This document shows positions 44,721-56,700 of a stretch of DNA of 64,000 nucleotides, one piece after another. The notes beneath the pieces are model-generated. The model was not told where the DNA came from, made no database searches, and saw only the letters and a list, made by a program, of their open reading frames with translations. How positions within the stretch are numbered: position 1 is the stretch's first letter; every line of letters starts with the position of its first letter. The stretch spans positions 12,899,501 to 12,963,500 of the forward strand of contig JAFFSR010000218.1 of NCBI GenBank assembly GCA_017163975.1, read 5' to 3'. The position numbers were made by a program, and so were the translations under genes. The stretch is from Anastatus disparis. Its lineage: Eukaryota; Arthropoda; Insecta; Hymenoptera; Eupelmidae.

Positions 44721-45457
44721 CGACATGCTTGGTGAAGAGTATGATTTCCATAGAAGTATTTTACCGCAAAATTTCTTAAATTTTTTAATATTTTAAATTT
44801 TTTTAAGTAATTTTTTTATACTTATCTCCTATTTTAATAATTTTTGAAAATCTGAATGGATGAAGAATTTACAATATTTATTTGTTGAATTTCTTACAAA
44901 TAAGTTTCTGAGAAAATTATGAAATAAACATGTATTTATTTCAACGCTCAATTTTTCAAAGTTATGAACCCTTTTGTATTTGAATCCTCTTTTTTAAGTT
45001 ATATATATGCTTTTTAGTTTTACAACTTTTGAGCAAAATATTCAGGAAGATTTTCACTAAGAACATCTTAAAGTTAGAACCTCTCTTAATTGAAAAAGAC
45101 ATTGTTTAAAAATTTCAAGTTAATAATTAATTAAATGATTTTTTTAATTTTTGAGCCCTTTTTAACCGTTTAATTTACACGTTAAAAGAAAGAAACTATA
45201 AAACGTAAATTAAAGCATTTAACGATTAAATACCAGAAAATCTTGAAAGCTTTTTCGCTGTAAGAATAGTTTTGAAATTATGTCGATCATAAAGTATTTT
45301 CGTGCTTTATGAGATTGTGTTTAAAAGTTTCGAAGACTTTTTTACTTTTGTAGATGTGCACCGATATCTTACTTCATCCGAAGTCGGACGAGTAATTTAA
45401 AAAGTTAAAGGAGACGTGCATACTATTTGAACAAGAAAAAGATATGAAACTATACTT

Positions 45458-45696
45458 AAGGCTTTTCTTCATAGATGTTCCTCGTTACATGTTACTCGTT
45501 CCTCGTACCTCATTTAAAAATTTTTGTTGTCCGACGTCTATTGACTTTATGATCTACGACAGAAAAAAACATATGCGTAAATGAGTCCATCAATGCCATA
45601 GATCATAAAGTCAATAGGCGTTGGACAACAAAATTTTTAAATGAGGTACAAGTAACGAGTAACATGTAACGAGGAACATCTATGAAGAAAAGCCTT
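45458..45696. mobile_element. Fold-back MITE with about 100-bp arms
   Basis: The arm at 45458-45556 (AAGGCTTTTCTTCATAGATG through TATTGACTTTATGATCTA) is the nearly exact inverted complement of 45599-45696 (TAGATCATAAAGTCAATA through CATCTATGAAGAAAAGCCTT). The spacer is about 42 bp. Flanks TTA and TAA hint at a TTAA-like target, but this is not exact. No coding capacity. Confidence 0.75.
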
Positions 45697-45849
45697 TAAT
45701 TTGCATGGCTTGTTTTCATAAAATTCTCATTTGAACGTTATTAATTTTTATTATTTCTTTTTTTTTTAATAATTTGACATGCAATTTCATATTTGCAGAA
45801 AAAACAGATTAACAAAGCATTTGGTGGTAAATAAAATGTAAAAAATTTT

Positions 45850-45920
45850 ATTTTAAGATGTGGAATACCGACATTAGAGTTTTCAAAATTTTTTATTTTT
45901 AATTTAAAATAACAAAATAG
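45850..45920 (-). mobile_element. Fragment of TTAA MITE family 2
   Basis: GATGTGGAATACCGACATTA, then GAGTTTTCAAAATTTTTTAT, corresponds to one subterminal end of 28189-28405. Only one end is present. Confidence 0.45.
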
Positions 45921-46244
45921 AACGCCATAATATAAAAATTTTAAAATCAATAATATTAATAATACTTAATCAATTAACGAAGAGAACAAAAAACTAAAGC
46001 ACGATCGTGTAGTTATTCAAAAATGAAAGTAAATTAATTCTGTCCCGTTGTTGTGTTAAAGTACGTAATAACATTGTAAACGTGTATTTGTATGCTCTCT
46101 TATGGAGAGATTGGAATTTCAAAAAATGCAAATTAAATTTTTCATATGAATATTAATTAAACGTTCTCATAATACTTTTTAATGATTTGTTGGAAAAATT
46201 AATTTTAATTTAAATTACCTTTTCGTGATATATGCGTTTAACGT

Positions 46245-47498
46245 CCCTGGTAGAAATTTTCATTATAAACCGGTCATATTTTAACCATTTTTTTCAAAAA
46301 TGGTTAATAATTGACCAACAATCACTAGAAAACGATCAGTTTATCTGCTAATAACCGACGGTTAATGCTCAAAAACTAGCAAAATAGAGTCAATCACCAA
46401 ATAATAATTTTACTAAATATATACTTTATTTATTTAAAAAAAAATCAAATTGAATGAAAATAATCATTTTAAATCTAATTAATAGTGTATTTCTAACGGG
46501 ATCAGAACAATATATTTCTTTCCTGATCAAATATATTTTTACATTGTAAATTATATCTTTATATTGTACACGTAAATAATCTTTCCTTGACCTGGAGGTC
46601 ATCCTGGCCACCTGGACATCATCTCCAGGAAGAGAATGATATTTTTGAATTTTCGATTATAATACTAGATGTGCATAATACTAGGTGAGCTAATATTATA
46701 ATTAAGTATTGAGAAATATGAATCACTTCCTGTAGATGATGTTCAGGTGTCAAAGATGATCTAGGTTGACGTAACATCATCTACGAAAAAGTACAGCTAA
46801 TAATTAAATTAAATATTTAGAAATTCTAGTCACTTCCTGTAGACGATGTCCAGGTGACTAAAGTGACCTCCAGGTCGGCATAACATCATCTACAGGTGAG
46901 TGCAGCTGGTATTATAATTGGAAATTAAGAAATATCAGTCACTTCCTGTAGATGATGTCCAGGTCTCTAAGGTGATCTCTAGGTTGATGTAACATCGTCT
47001 ACGAGAAAGTGCAGTTAGTATCGTAAAGTAGCCTTCAGGTTAACGGAACATAATTTATGAAAAAGTGCAGCTAATATTCAACTAGCATCAGAAAAATTAA
47101 CCGCTGTGACACGTAAAATAAACGCACTTATTTCAATAAATAATAATGCCGAAAATAATATTACCCGAAATATTGGTGCTATCATTAATAATAACAGTAA
47201 TAGAACGATTTTTTCCGTGTCTATAAAATTTTAGAATTAGTTTTAATGATGAAAACTTTTTTACGTTTTAGGGTTAGGAAACACGCACAGTCACATGTTC
47301 GCAAACGTCTCTCTCTCTCTTTCTCTTCTAATACATCTATGCGTATTTAGGCGTAAATGCCTCAATATAAATTTAAAAATGAATATTATGTGGCTAAATC
47401 AAACTAAATTTTAAAAGTTTAAATCATCTATTTCTTATATCTTAATTTTAATTATCAAAACTAGCATATGTGTACGGATATATGTCTATATACAAAAA

Positions 47499-47529
<31 letters not shown>

Positions 47530-47634
47530 TATTTCACTATCTTTCGATCAGTTTTTGACTATATTCATTGACCAAAAAAAAATGGTTAATAAATGATGAA
47601 TGACCATTTTTAAATGGTCTATTTTCTACCAGGG
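46245..47634. mobile_element. Inverted-repeat element of the CCCTGGTAGAAA family, copy 2, with internal tandem repeats
   Basis: Left end CCCTGGTAGAAATTTTCATT; right end ATTTTCTACCAGGG, its inverted complement. Subterminal AACCATTTTTTTC and GACCAAAAAAAAATGGTTAA pair as well. The 1,390 bp interior holds the 108-bp tandem array (46580-47075), a CT-rich stretch and a TA microsatellite (about 47508-47530), and no transposase frame. It is a nonautonomous relative of 5597-6495. Confidence 0.7.
46580..47075 (+). repeat. 108-bp tandem repeat, first unit inverted
   Basis: CACTTCCTGTAGATGATGT or close variants begin units at about 46724, 46831 and 46940. Each continues with TCCAGGT, GGTGACCTCCAGGT, AACATCATCTAC and AGTGCAGCTAATA. 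A fourth, degraded unit follows. The segment 46585-46640 (ACCTGGAGGTCAT...ACATCATCTCCAGGAAG) is the same unit in reverse orientation. Confidence 0.7.
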
Positions 47635-48599
47635 GTTTTCAGTATCAAATCGATATTTAATACTTTTTTTTTAATTCTCAGCTACGACAAATCGTAAAAA
47701 AAGAATCTCGATAAGTTTCCTCATTCGAAAATAAAAATGACAAGAATCGATAAAAAAGAATTCGTCTTTAAGGGAAAACAAAAGAAAATACATGAATTAA
47801 GGTTGTAAAGTTTTTTTTTATTATACCAAAGTAAAGCGGGCTTGTGTTATGACACGTGCAAGTACACAAAATTCAATCGCAGAAAATTTATGAACCCGAG
47901 TCCCGGAACTAAGTTTTCAAGCTGATGTCAGTTGTGTTTGTTACAAAAAGGGAGAAAATACTATGGGAATGAAAAAAAGCAAATCTTTGCCTGTTTTATA
48001 TACACGCTAAAATACTTTATTGCTGATTTATTGCAGGGATCTTTTTTTCCAATTTATTGTTATTTTTGAAAATGTTTTTATTAAAATTTAAAAAAGAAGA
48101 AAAAAGATCGAATTTATGTTTAACATTTATTGTTGTTTATTTTAAAATAAATTGTAAAATACTTAAATCGTATTAAATACTGGTGCTCTCTAAGGGAAAA
48201 CTTCTCGTGTCGTAAAGTAAACCTTTCTAAGTCTCATACAAGCTTGGAACTTAAACTTTATTTGTTATGTACCTATATCTTTTGATGTTGTTTTAAGAGA
48301 AATTTGAGATTTTGTTCCTGAATTATTTGGCTAAGTTGAAAAGTTGTAGGTCTAAATGATACAATTTTCATTTATTCACATTTTAATTGAACAATCATTA
48401 GAAAAGTAATATTGGTAAAATATTAAATTGACAAGATTTTTTTTCTTGTTTTGCTGAAAAATTATTTAACGCGGTTTGTGCATCAATGCACTATGCAAGT
48501 GAGTAAAACACATAATACCATTTACAAAGATAGATAAAAAATGTTTAACAATTAAATTGATATGTGAAGTAATCAAAGCTTTGATGATCCCAAATATTT

Positions 48600-48805
48600 T
48601 ATTTTTTTTAATTTTTTTAACATCGCTGTATTTCAGCTATCATTACGATGCTAATTAGCGACGGAGATCGTCAGTGTGTTTGTGAACTTCAGCACATGTA
48701 ACGTACAGTGGTGCTTGTATCAATCGGCCGCCAAGAACGGGATTCGAACTCGGGACCTCGAAATTACGAATCCATCGCTCTACCATGTGAGCCACTGACG
48801 ACCTC
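48600..48805 (-). mobile_element. tRNA-derived SINE, copy 4
   Basis: On -, GAGGTCGTCAGTGGCTCACA opens the element; the A box is altered (CACATGGTAGAGCG), the B box is intact (CGAGTTCGAATCCC). The body (ACAAGCACCACTGTACG; TTCACAAACACACTGACG; AGCATCGTAATGATAGC) and T-rich complement of the tail match the other copies. The open frame read through it is only a shadow of the SINE. Confidence 0.88.
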
Positions 48806-50198
48806 ATAATCCTAACTTTAAATTGATATAACAGGTTATTTATTGTCATCAGCTTTACATTACTTTTATGAAAAAAAACATTCGATTGTATGTCATTTCA
48901 TACATTTAATGAAATTTTTTGTATGATAAAAGTGTTGTTTAAGAATACTATTAAGTATAAAACATGCTCATTTTTCTTTCTTAATTTTTACCTTATATCT
49001 TTGCATCAAATACAAAGTAACCAATATTTCGGTCTGCATTATATTAGTATAAATAAATGTATTAAACAATAACTGTACTCGTTAACTTTTAATCTTTTAT
49101 AATTCACAATTCCTTGAAAAACAATCTAAAAACAGAATGAGAATTTAAAGATTTAAAAAATTAAGCCGTACTTATGGGCTGTTAACTCGTGGGCAAAGGC
49201 AAGTAAAGCTTTAAATTTTATTACAATGCCACTAAAGGACAATGAGAAGGGGTTTATCTGAAGCATTGTTATGGTCTAGCTTGTATTTTCTGTTTCTTAG
49301 GTGTCTCAGCTGCTTTACCCCAGATAACTTTTCCAAATGTACTGGAATAGAGATTGAATCGCATTGTAAATTGTACATGTTCGATTGTTATTTCAAAACT
49401 AGTTTAATTCTGTAATTTATTTTTTAAAGCGTTATTTTGAATTATTTTTAATTTGATGATTAAGACATGATTATAGTTTACAATAATTTGACTATTTACA
49501 AGTATGTAATATGATGTTTGTAGAAATTATGTTGAATTTTATTAAAAATCATAATACAAATAAGGATTTAATAAAAAATATTTAAATATATGTAAAAATA
49601 TTAATTAATAAATAAATATTAATTAATAAAAATATTCAAATATATTTGTTCTTTTTAAATATATTTTTTATTTAAACATTATTTAAAAAAAATTTTTTTT
49701 TTAAATAAAATTACTAAAAATTATTTGATATTTTGAATAAAAGCTTTTTTATGTTAAAATAAAGGGGAACTAGTATTATCATTATTTTATCAACTTATAT
49801 GTAAGTGACACAAAAAAGCTCTGCAAAATGAACAATTAAAATCATTTTTGTAAAGAATTGAAAAAGCAACCTCTAAAATATTTTTATAGATAAAAAAATT
49901 TTCTAAACTTGATCTAGTTTTTTGGATTGTAATATATCTTTATTTATAAAATATTTTTCAATAGCATTTCAATTTCTTTTGTATTTAAAAAATATAGAAC
50001 TGTAAAAAATAATGTATCTGTATTACGCATGATAACAGCGTTGTTATTTAAAAATTAATGTAATTACCCTAAAGTTTATTTCGTATTTATCCTTAATCTT
50101 TTAGAAGTGATAAGCACTTACAAAAAAAAACTCTGAGGAAACTATTCAGTTTCTACATCACGTCTTTCAATAGTAGATAGCCATAAAATGAATTGTTT

Positions 50199-50399
50199 TT
50201 TTTTAATTTTATTTAACGTCGCTGTATTTATGCTATCATTGTGATGCTAAATTAGTGACGGAGGTCATCAGTGTGTTTGTGAACAAAGCACATGTATAAT
50301 ATACAGTGGTGCTTGCATAAATCGGCCGAGAGCAGGATTCGAACTCGGAACCTCGAGATTACGAATCCATCGCTCTACCGACTGAGCCACTAACGACCT
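50199..50399 (-). mobile_element. tRNA-derived SINE, copy 5
   Basis: On -, AAGGTCGTTAGTGGCTCAGT, an intact A box and B box (GAGTTCGAATCC), the shared body and a tail ACGTTAAATAAAATTAAAAA. It is almost complete and differs from copy 3 by scattered substitutions. Confidence 0.88.
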
Positions 50400-51689
50400 T
50401 AAATATATTGCGTCATTAACAATGTTCTGTGCATATATTGTTTCGTTCACTTATTTTAATGTCCCTAAATTTAGCTCGATTCGTCTTACTAGAAAATGTA
50501 AATACGAAATATTTCATAAGTTTATTAACATCAATTCTTATCGTAATCGCTATAGACTAACTATGAAAAAATACTACGCAGATAACCGTTTATAATATTA
50601 TCAACATTTGCAGCTTGGAATAGATTCTATTTTGAATTTCGCAACTTTACGATACTACGAAAGATTTTTCAGCACGGATAGCTACCATAAATCCAAGACT
50701 ATACGTCGTCTACGCAATCCCATCTCTTTTTTTTCAACTATATAAACTCTTAAAATAAGTCATGCGAGACTTATGAATTACAGCGGAACATATTTCAGAC
50801 ATGAGCATCCTTGTCGTTGCATATATTTTTTTTTATATATTATATATGGTCGACATTTAATCTAGTGCGCCAAATCGAAAAGAAAAGTTTTCATTGTCTT
50901 TGAACGAAACATGTAAAGTAGAATCATCTCTTTAAATTTTTAATCAAAATAAAAAAATGAAATAAAAAGTCGATGTTATTTTGAAAAAAAAACCTTAATA
51001 TTCAGAAAATTTCAATAAAAAATTTATTTCTGTATTTATGTATATTTATGCAAATAGTTAAAATCCCAAATTCTCGCTGATTAGTTTACGACTTTATTTG
51101 AACTAAAAATAATCTTAATAACTCAAACTACGAATTTAGGAATTTTTTTTCAAAGTTTAAGAATAAAGTTTTTATTTATAAAAGTTGTAAGTCTCAGTAA
51201 CGACGGTAAAGTAGGATTCTTTTTTGCAGCTATTTATTAAATTAAATTAACTTAAAAAAAACACTAATTTCAAATAATAAGCTCGATAATAAACATTATT
51301 CTATTTTGATTAAAAAATCTCGAGTTAAATAAACAATCTAAACTGAGAAGGCAATAAAAGGATTGTAAATTGTTGGAAGGAGGATGAAACGAGGCGGAAA
51401 ACGTTATATGTATACGTGCGGCTATCGAAGGTGCTTAGAGGCGTTTTACAGACTCGTCGTAAATAGGAAGACTACCGCAACTCTACTACTTGATATAGCT
51501 GATACGTATCCAGTTAACCACAAGATTAAACGGCCTTTCTAGGACAAACATTCAGATAATTAACAAAACCAAAATCACTGATCAAAGGAGTGCTTGTAAG
51601 GTTTTAATTTTTCTTTTCAATATTATTAAACACTTTTTGATAAAATTGAAAATTAGTTTGAAATTTAGAGTTTTGGTTTGTACGTTGAG

Positions 51690-51790
51690 AGTAAAGTATT
51701 TTAAGGAAATGCGAGACATCAACATTACAGTTTTCAAAATTTTCGATTCTTAATCCAAGAATTTTTAAAAACTCTCTATCTTGCACTTTA
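51690..51790 (-). mobile_element. Fragment of TTAA MITE family 2
   Basis: TTAAGGAAATGCGAGACATC, then AACATTACAGTTTTCAAAAT and GATTCTTAATCCAAGAATT, follows the left end of 28189-28405. A TTAA is kept at 51690-51695; the other end is lost. Confidence 0.5.
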
Positions 51791-53744
51791 ACTAATAAAA
51801 CCCATAATATACTGATATTTCAGGAATCTAAAATAAATCTAGGAAACTAAAATTTCGGTAGCTATATATTAATCATATACTCTATTACATTTATAAAAAA
51901 AGAATAAAAAGCTTTTATTATTGATTGTTAAATATTCTTGCCAATTGTAACTAAACGGATAACTGACGATTAGTGTCCAAATAAAATTAGCAAAAAGGAC
52001 CAATGTGAAATTGTTGAATCTCTTCTACGTTACAAGCAGAATTTACATATAATTAACAAAATTCCATTAAAGTATGCATAGATTCGTATACGGGATACCT
52101 TTGCAGATCATGCAATTTTGTTGGACCAATGCAACATTGGACAACGGAAAATTTAATCGACAAAGGATTTGCATGACATTAGAGCATTTATATTTAGCTA
52201 TTTCGAGAGCTACAATGAAAATTTAAATGTAAGCGTCACGCTATATTATATATGAATTTTGGGGATGAAATGATTAAATTATATGTAGTTCTTCTATTTT
52301 ATTTAAATAAGCATGAGAAAAATATTCATATGTAAAAAAAATATTTTTATTATCCACTTTTTTACAGCACATCAATAAAAATACGATCATAAGATAATGT
52401 ATATAAAAAAAAAGGCTTTGCGATAATTATAATTACAAAAACAAAGATAATCTTACAAACGTAATTAAAAAATATATGAATTTTCTAAAACACAGTATAA
52501 ATAATCTTTATCATCCGACGTGGTGTTGCAATCGATTGTGAAACTAGACAGTACGTTCGGTTTTCGACTAACAAAAGTCAATTGCTGGTTTCGACTGTAT
52601 TACAAACTTATATTTACGTGGCACACTGACATTCATACAAATGTCGTTGCAACTCAAAAAAATCCGAAGATAACGTGAAAAGCAGAAAATTTCAAACGAT
52701 AGATCGCATTGCAAAAGAAAAATGTTTAGTAGAACAATGATGAAATTTCCAAGATAAGAAAATACCAATTCTAAACAATTCTCTCTTTATTGCTCGGAAA
52801 ATGCGGTATACTTGGCTAAATCCGCGGGATAAAATGTATCCGCAATACATATCAAGATACAAGGATGAAAACGGTAAGCAGATAATACAAGAGTATCCGT
52901 GTGCGCAAACACCCGCGCCAAACGCATGCATAGTATAAATTAGCACGAAACCATTATGAAGCTATGAATAAAGAGGTTTTAAGCAGAGTGGAGTGGGAAA
53001 CAATGTGATAAAATCAACAAGTATTTTATTTATTTCATAGAAAAAATAGACTCTTCTAGTTTTTTCTAAACTTTTTTACGTTTGTGATTCGTTAAAAAGC
53101 TTCAAAAAATGCAAAGTTATATAAAAAAAAATCAATTACTTTGCTTCTAAAAAAATTGAAATTAATGACAGCGTTCAAAGACTTTAAGCTGCTAGCGCCT
53201 CTTTAATGATAAAGAAAAATTGTTGGTAGTGAATTTCTCTTATCTAATCTGATTTTAACAAAAGCAGTAGTTCATTCGATCTTGATCTATATTGATTGTG
53301 AAGTTAGTTAAAATAATCATCAAACGAAGAGGAGCATGATATGATTTTCAAAAAAATTAAAATGATTTTATCTCCGCGTGGCTCGCAAACCGTTTCGTAA
53401 CAATTCATAAGGAAAAAAGCAATGAAGGTCAAGAGTATAAAGAAAAAAAGATTTAAACTTGAGAGGTAAATTTAAGAGATTATGAGAATAAAGATTTACA
53501 AAATGATATATAAGGCCGAATAACGTCTATATATCTCCGCGTAAAAGTTAAATTTTCAAACGGCCCCCAACTGTGAGTTATCTCACAGCAGAAAAACATG
53601 TACAAATATAAACGTATCAAAGTAAACCTGTTCTCTCTCTGTCTCGCTCTGTTCTCTTTGCACGAATAAATCAATACTTTTTCAAGGCGTTAAATGCGAA
53701 GAGAATAAAGGAATATTAATAAGCCAACGAGAGCGTTAATATCC

Positions 53745-56700
53745 TCAAGAATATTCTTTTTTGATCGATTTGGCGATAGTCGACAGTTGCATGTTGCTTG
53801 TGCCTTCGTAAATCGTGCCGATTTTACTGTCCCTGTAGTACTTTTCTTGGGGAAAATCTGTCGTGAAACCAACGCCGCCCATGAAATCGACGCATTTCGA
53901 GGTGACCTTTTGGGCGATTTCGGACGCGTAATATTTTGCCATTGCAGCTTCTTTCATCACGTCTTTTTTCGCATCGATCAATCGCGCTGCGTTGTATACC
54001 AAAAGCCTCGCAGCCTCCAACTCCGTTACGACCTATAAACAGAATGATTTTTTTATGAAAATTACATTTTGAACTTTTGTTGTGAAAATGGAAAAATATA
54101 ACGTAAAAATAAATAAAATTATGTAATGGTAATATTATTCTCAATTAATGATCGGAAATATCAAATTTCTGATGAAATTCCTTTCATCGAATAAAATTAT
54201 CTGTAAAATACAATTGCAGATTGTTCAAAAAGGAAAAATTTCTTTTAAAATTTATTCGTATATTTTAACCTGAATGGATATAAATTAATATTTTATAAAA
54301 TATAATATGTATTGTTACATTAAAATTTGAAAGTTTCAAATTTCGAAAAGAATATGTTTCCTTGTTAAAAAGTATAATGATGTATTAAATTTAAAAGCAT
54401 CAATATATATATATATATATATACATATGATAACGTAGATGGATAAAATTTAATAATTTTTTTCATTGTATACATACATGCGCGTACAAAATTTTTTGCA
54501 CGTCATATCTTCCAGTCAGATGGAAATTTTTTCGTGATTTTTTACTGGTATTTTTTTTTTGGTTCGACGTTTCTTAACAAAAAATTGATTAGATTTACAG
54601 CTTTGTATAATTTGATTTACGGCAATTATTTGATTTTTAAAAAACTTCCGTCGAACCGAGTTCGCGATGATAAAATATACTTTGGAAATATGTTTATATG
54701 TTTTCAAGGCATTTTTTCTTCTTTTGTCAACGAGGTAATCAGGTTTATCGAAATTTCACATATTTTTATATTTATTATTATATTATTATATAATAATAAA
54801 ATATAGTAATATTATTATATGATAATTATTTTCCATGTTTTCAATAAATTTCTAACTTTCAAACAAATAAAATATCAAAATTTACGATTTGAGATGTAAG
54901 AAGTTATGAGTTTTTTTAAATAAAAAATAGAAAATTCTGACCACTCCTTTACAAAACTAGATAAAAAGGTCGCAGAAAACATGCATAATATACTTTTTAA
55001 AATACTATTTAACATTACAAGCATGAGTTACGCATCGTAAATACTGAAGCCAGACACGTTGGACGACGCACAAAGACAGCGCAGCTTATATTTTCGCGTT
55101 CTATTTTTCAAATAGAAAAGCTTCTTTGAAAAATAATTTTATACAGATGAAGTCTTAAGATTTATCAAAGTAAAAATAGAAAATTTCAAAAAACAAATCT
55201 TAAGCTCACTGTTGAGAAGATGAGGAAAAAATATATTCAAAACATAAATTCTATATTTGTCTAGGTAAATTTTCATATCGCGAAAACAAGTTACAAATGG
55301 CATGATTTTATGTTTACCCGACGCACTCGGAAAAGTTGACGTGTATTCTCTCTCACATATTCGCTTGATTATCTAAATTACGCGCTCTGTAGCAGCACGC
55401 GGCATGAAACACGAGGAGTCTGGTATCATGACAAGGCAACTTAGTTTTACTAGCAGCCGAGATAGTGCGTATATGTGGCAATATTTTATGCCCATTCAAT
55501 CGTTGGTAAAGTTTTTGTTTGTAATATGAATAAAAGGAAAATGGAAATGGTTAATAATTTTTGGATAAATTTTAAAAGTTATTGATCAACAAAAACGTAC
55601 GTATGGAAAATTATGAAAATAGACTGAACTTAATTAATGTTTCATAAAAGAAAAAATTAAAATACAAAGTCAATCGTATCAATTAATTGATTCCCTATAT
55701 AACAAAATATACTTAAACATAAATTGAGTAAATATATAGATTTTTATAAAATGTTATTTTTAAAATTTAAAAAGTTGGGAATTTTTTTTTTAATTAGATA
55801 CAAGATTTTTTAATCGTTACAAATAACTAAAAAATTACCTTTTTAGATCAAAAGTAACAAAGATTTTTCTTAAAATGTTAATAATTCTCATTTTATTTTG
55901 GAGATATAAAAAGAATTAGTGAATTTACGCTTGTTCAAACTGTTTTAAGCGACATTAAAATACTTTTTGAATAAAAATAATATTAAATAGCATTTAAATT
56001 TACAGAAAATTTTAATAAAATTTTAACATTTATGAAAGATAAGAGAAAAAAGTTCAAATTTTGGCAATTACCAAACTAGTTTTAAAATTTAAAATACGCT
56101 ATTGAAAATACTTGTAAGTAGCTTTCAGTTTCTATGTAACTGAACTAAATTTATATGTAAAATTTGGACCGAATCTATCAAGTAACTTTTAAGTAGTAAC
56201 TTATTAACAAAATCTAAACAGCCATTTTATAAAAACTACGCTTTTAGATTCTTTAAGTCTATAAATATATAATTCTAAATTGAAAAATAGAAAAAAATTT
56301 TCTATCCCATATTTTTTAAATTAATTATTTTATAGTGGGTTGCCACATACAAATTATTATGATAAATTTTTGAAATTCAAATATATAAATATTCCATTAA
56401 ACTTAATTTTGAAATTGAGAATTTAAAATTGTTTAATCAGTTGATATAACACAATATTTAGTGTAATATTTATAGTTTTCGCTTTAATTTTATTTAAAAA
56501 GAAAATATTAAATTTCAACGATTGTTGCTTTAACAATGATCGTCATGAAAAGATACCCATGAGTAAATAAACAAACAGAAATAAACACGTGTTCAACCGA
56601 CATTTTACCTGGATAGAAGCAGAAAATTTTAAGGTTGAAGAGGTAATTTACGGCGCCACAGTAAATAAAATCATAAGATGTATGACAAGAGCTGTTTCGA

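Larger units (their letters stand above)
33319..53024. other. Large gene-poor intergenic region
   Basis: Nearly 20 kb with no gene I can support. Open frames are short, AT-rich and without domains. Recognisable contents are two copies each of SINEs and TTAA elements or fragments, fold-backs at 34150 and 45458, a 1.4 kb inverted-repeat element (46245-47634) and microsatellites. GC-raised islands at about 35570-35760, 43615-43760, 44330-44720, 51350-51510 and 52500-52960 may be regulatory or hold noncoding exons of genes outside the window. Confidence 0.5.

Noticed and set aside
48655..48849. Frame reading VERWIRNFEVPSSNP, similar to one at 50268-50450
   Set aside because: Both are translations of the tRNA-like SINE head on the - strand, not a protein family.
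53787..54144. Open frames over the last dehydrogenase exon on either strand
   Set aside because: They are shadows of the real exon in other frames.
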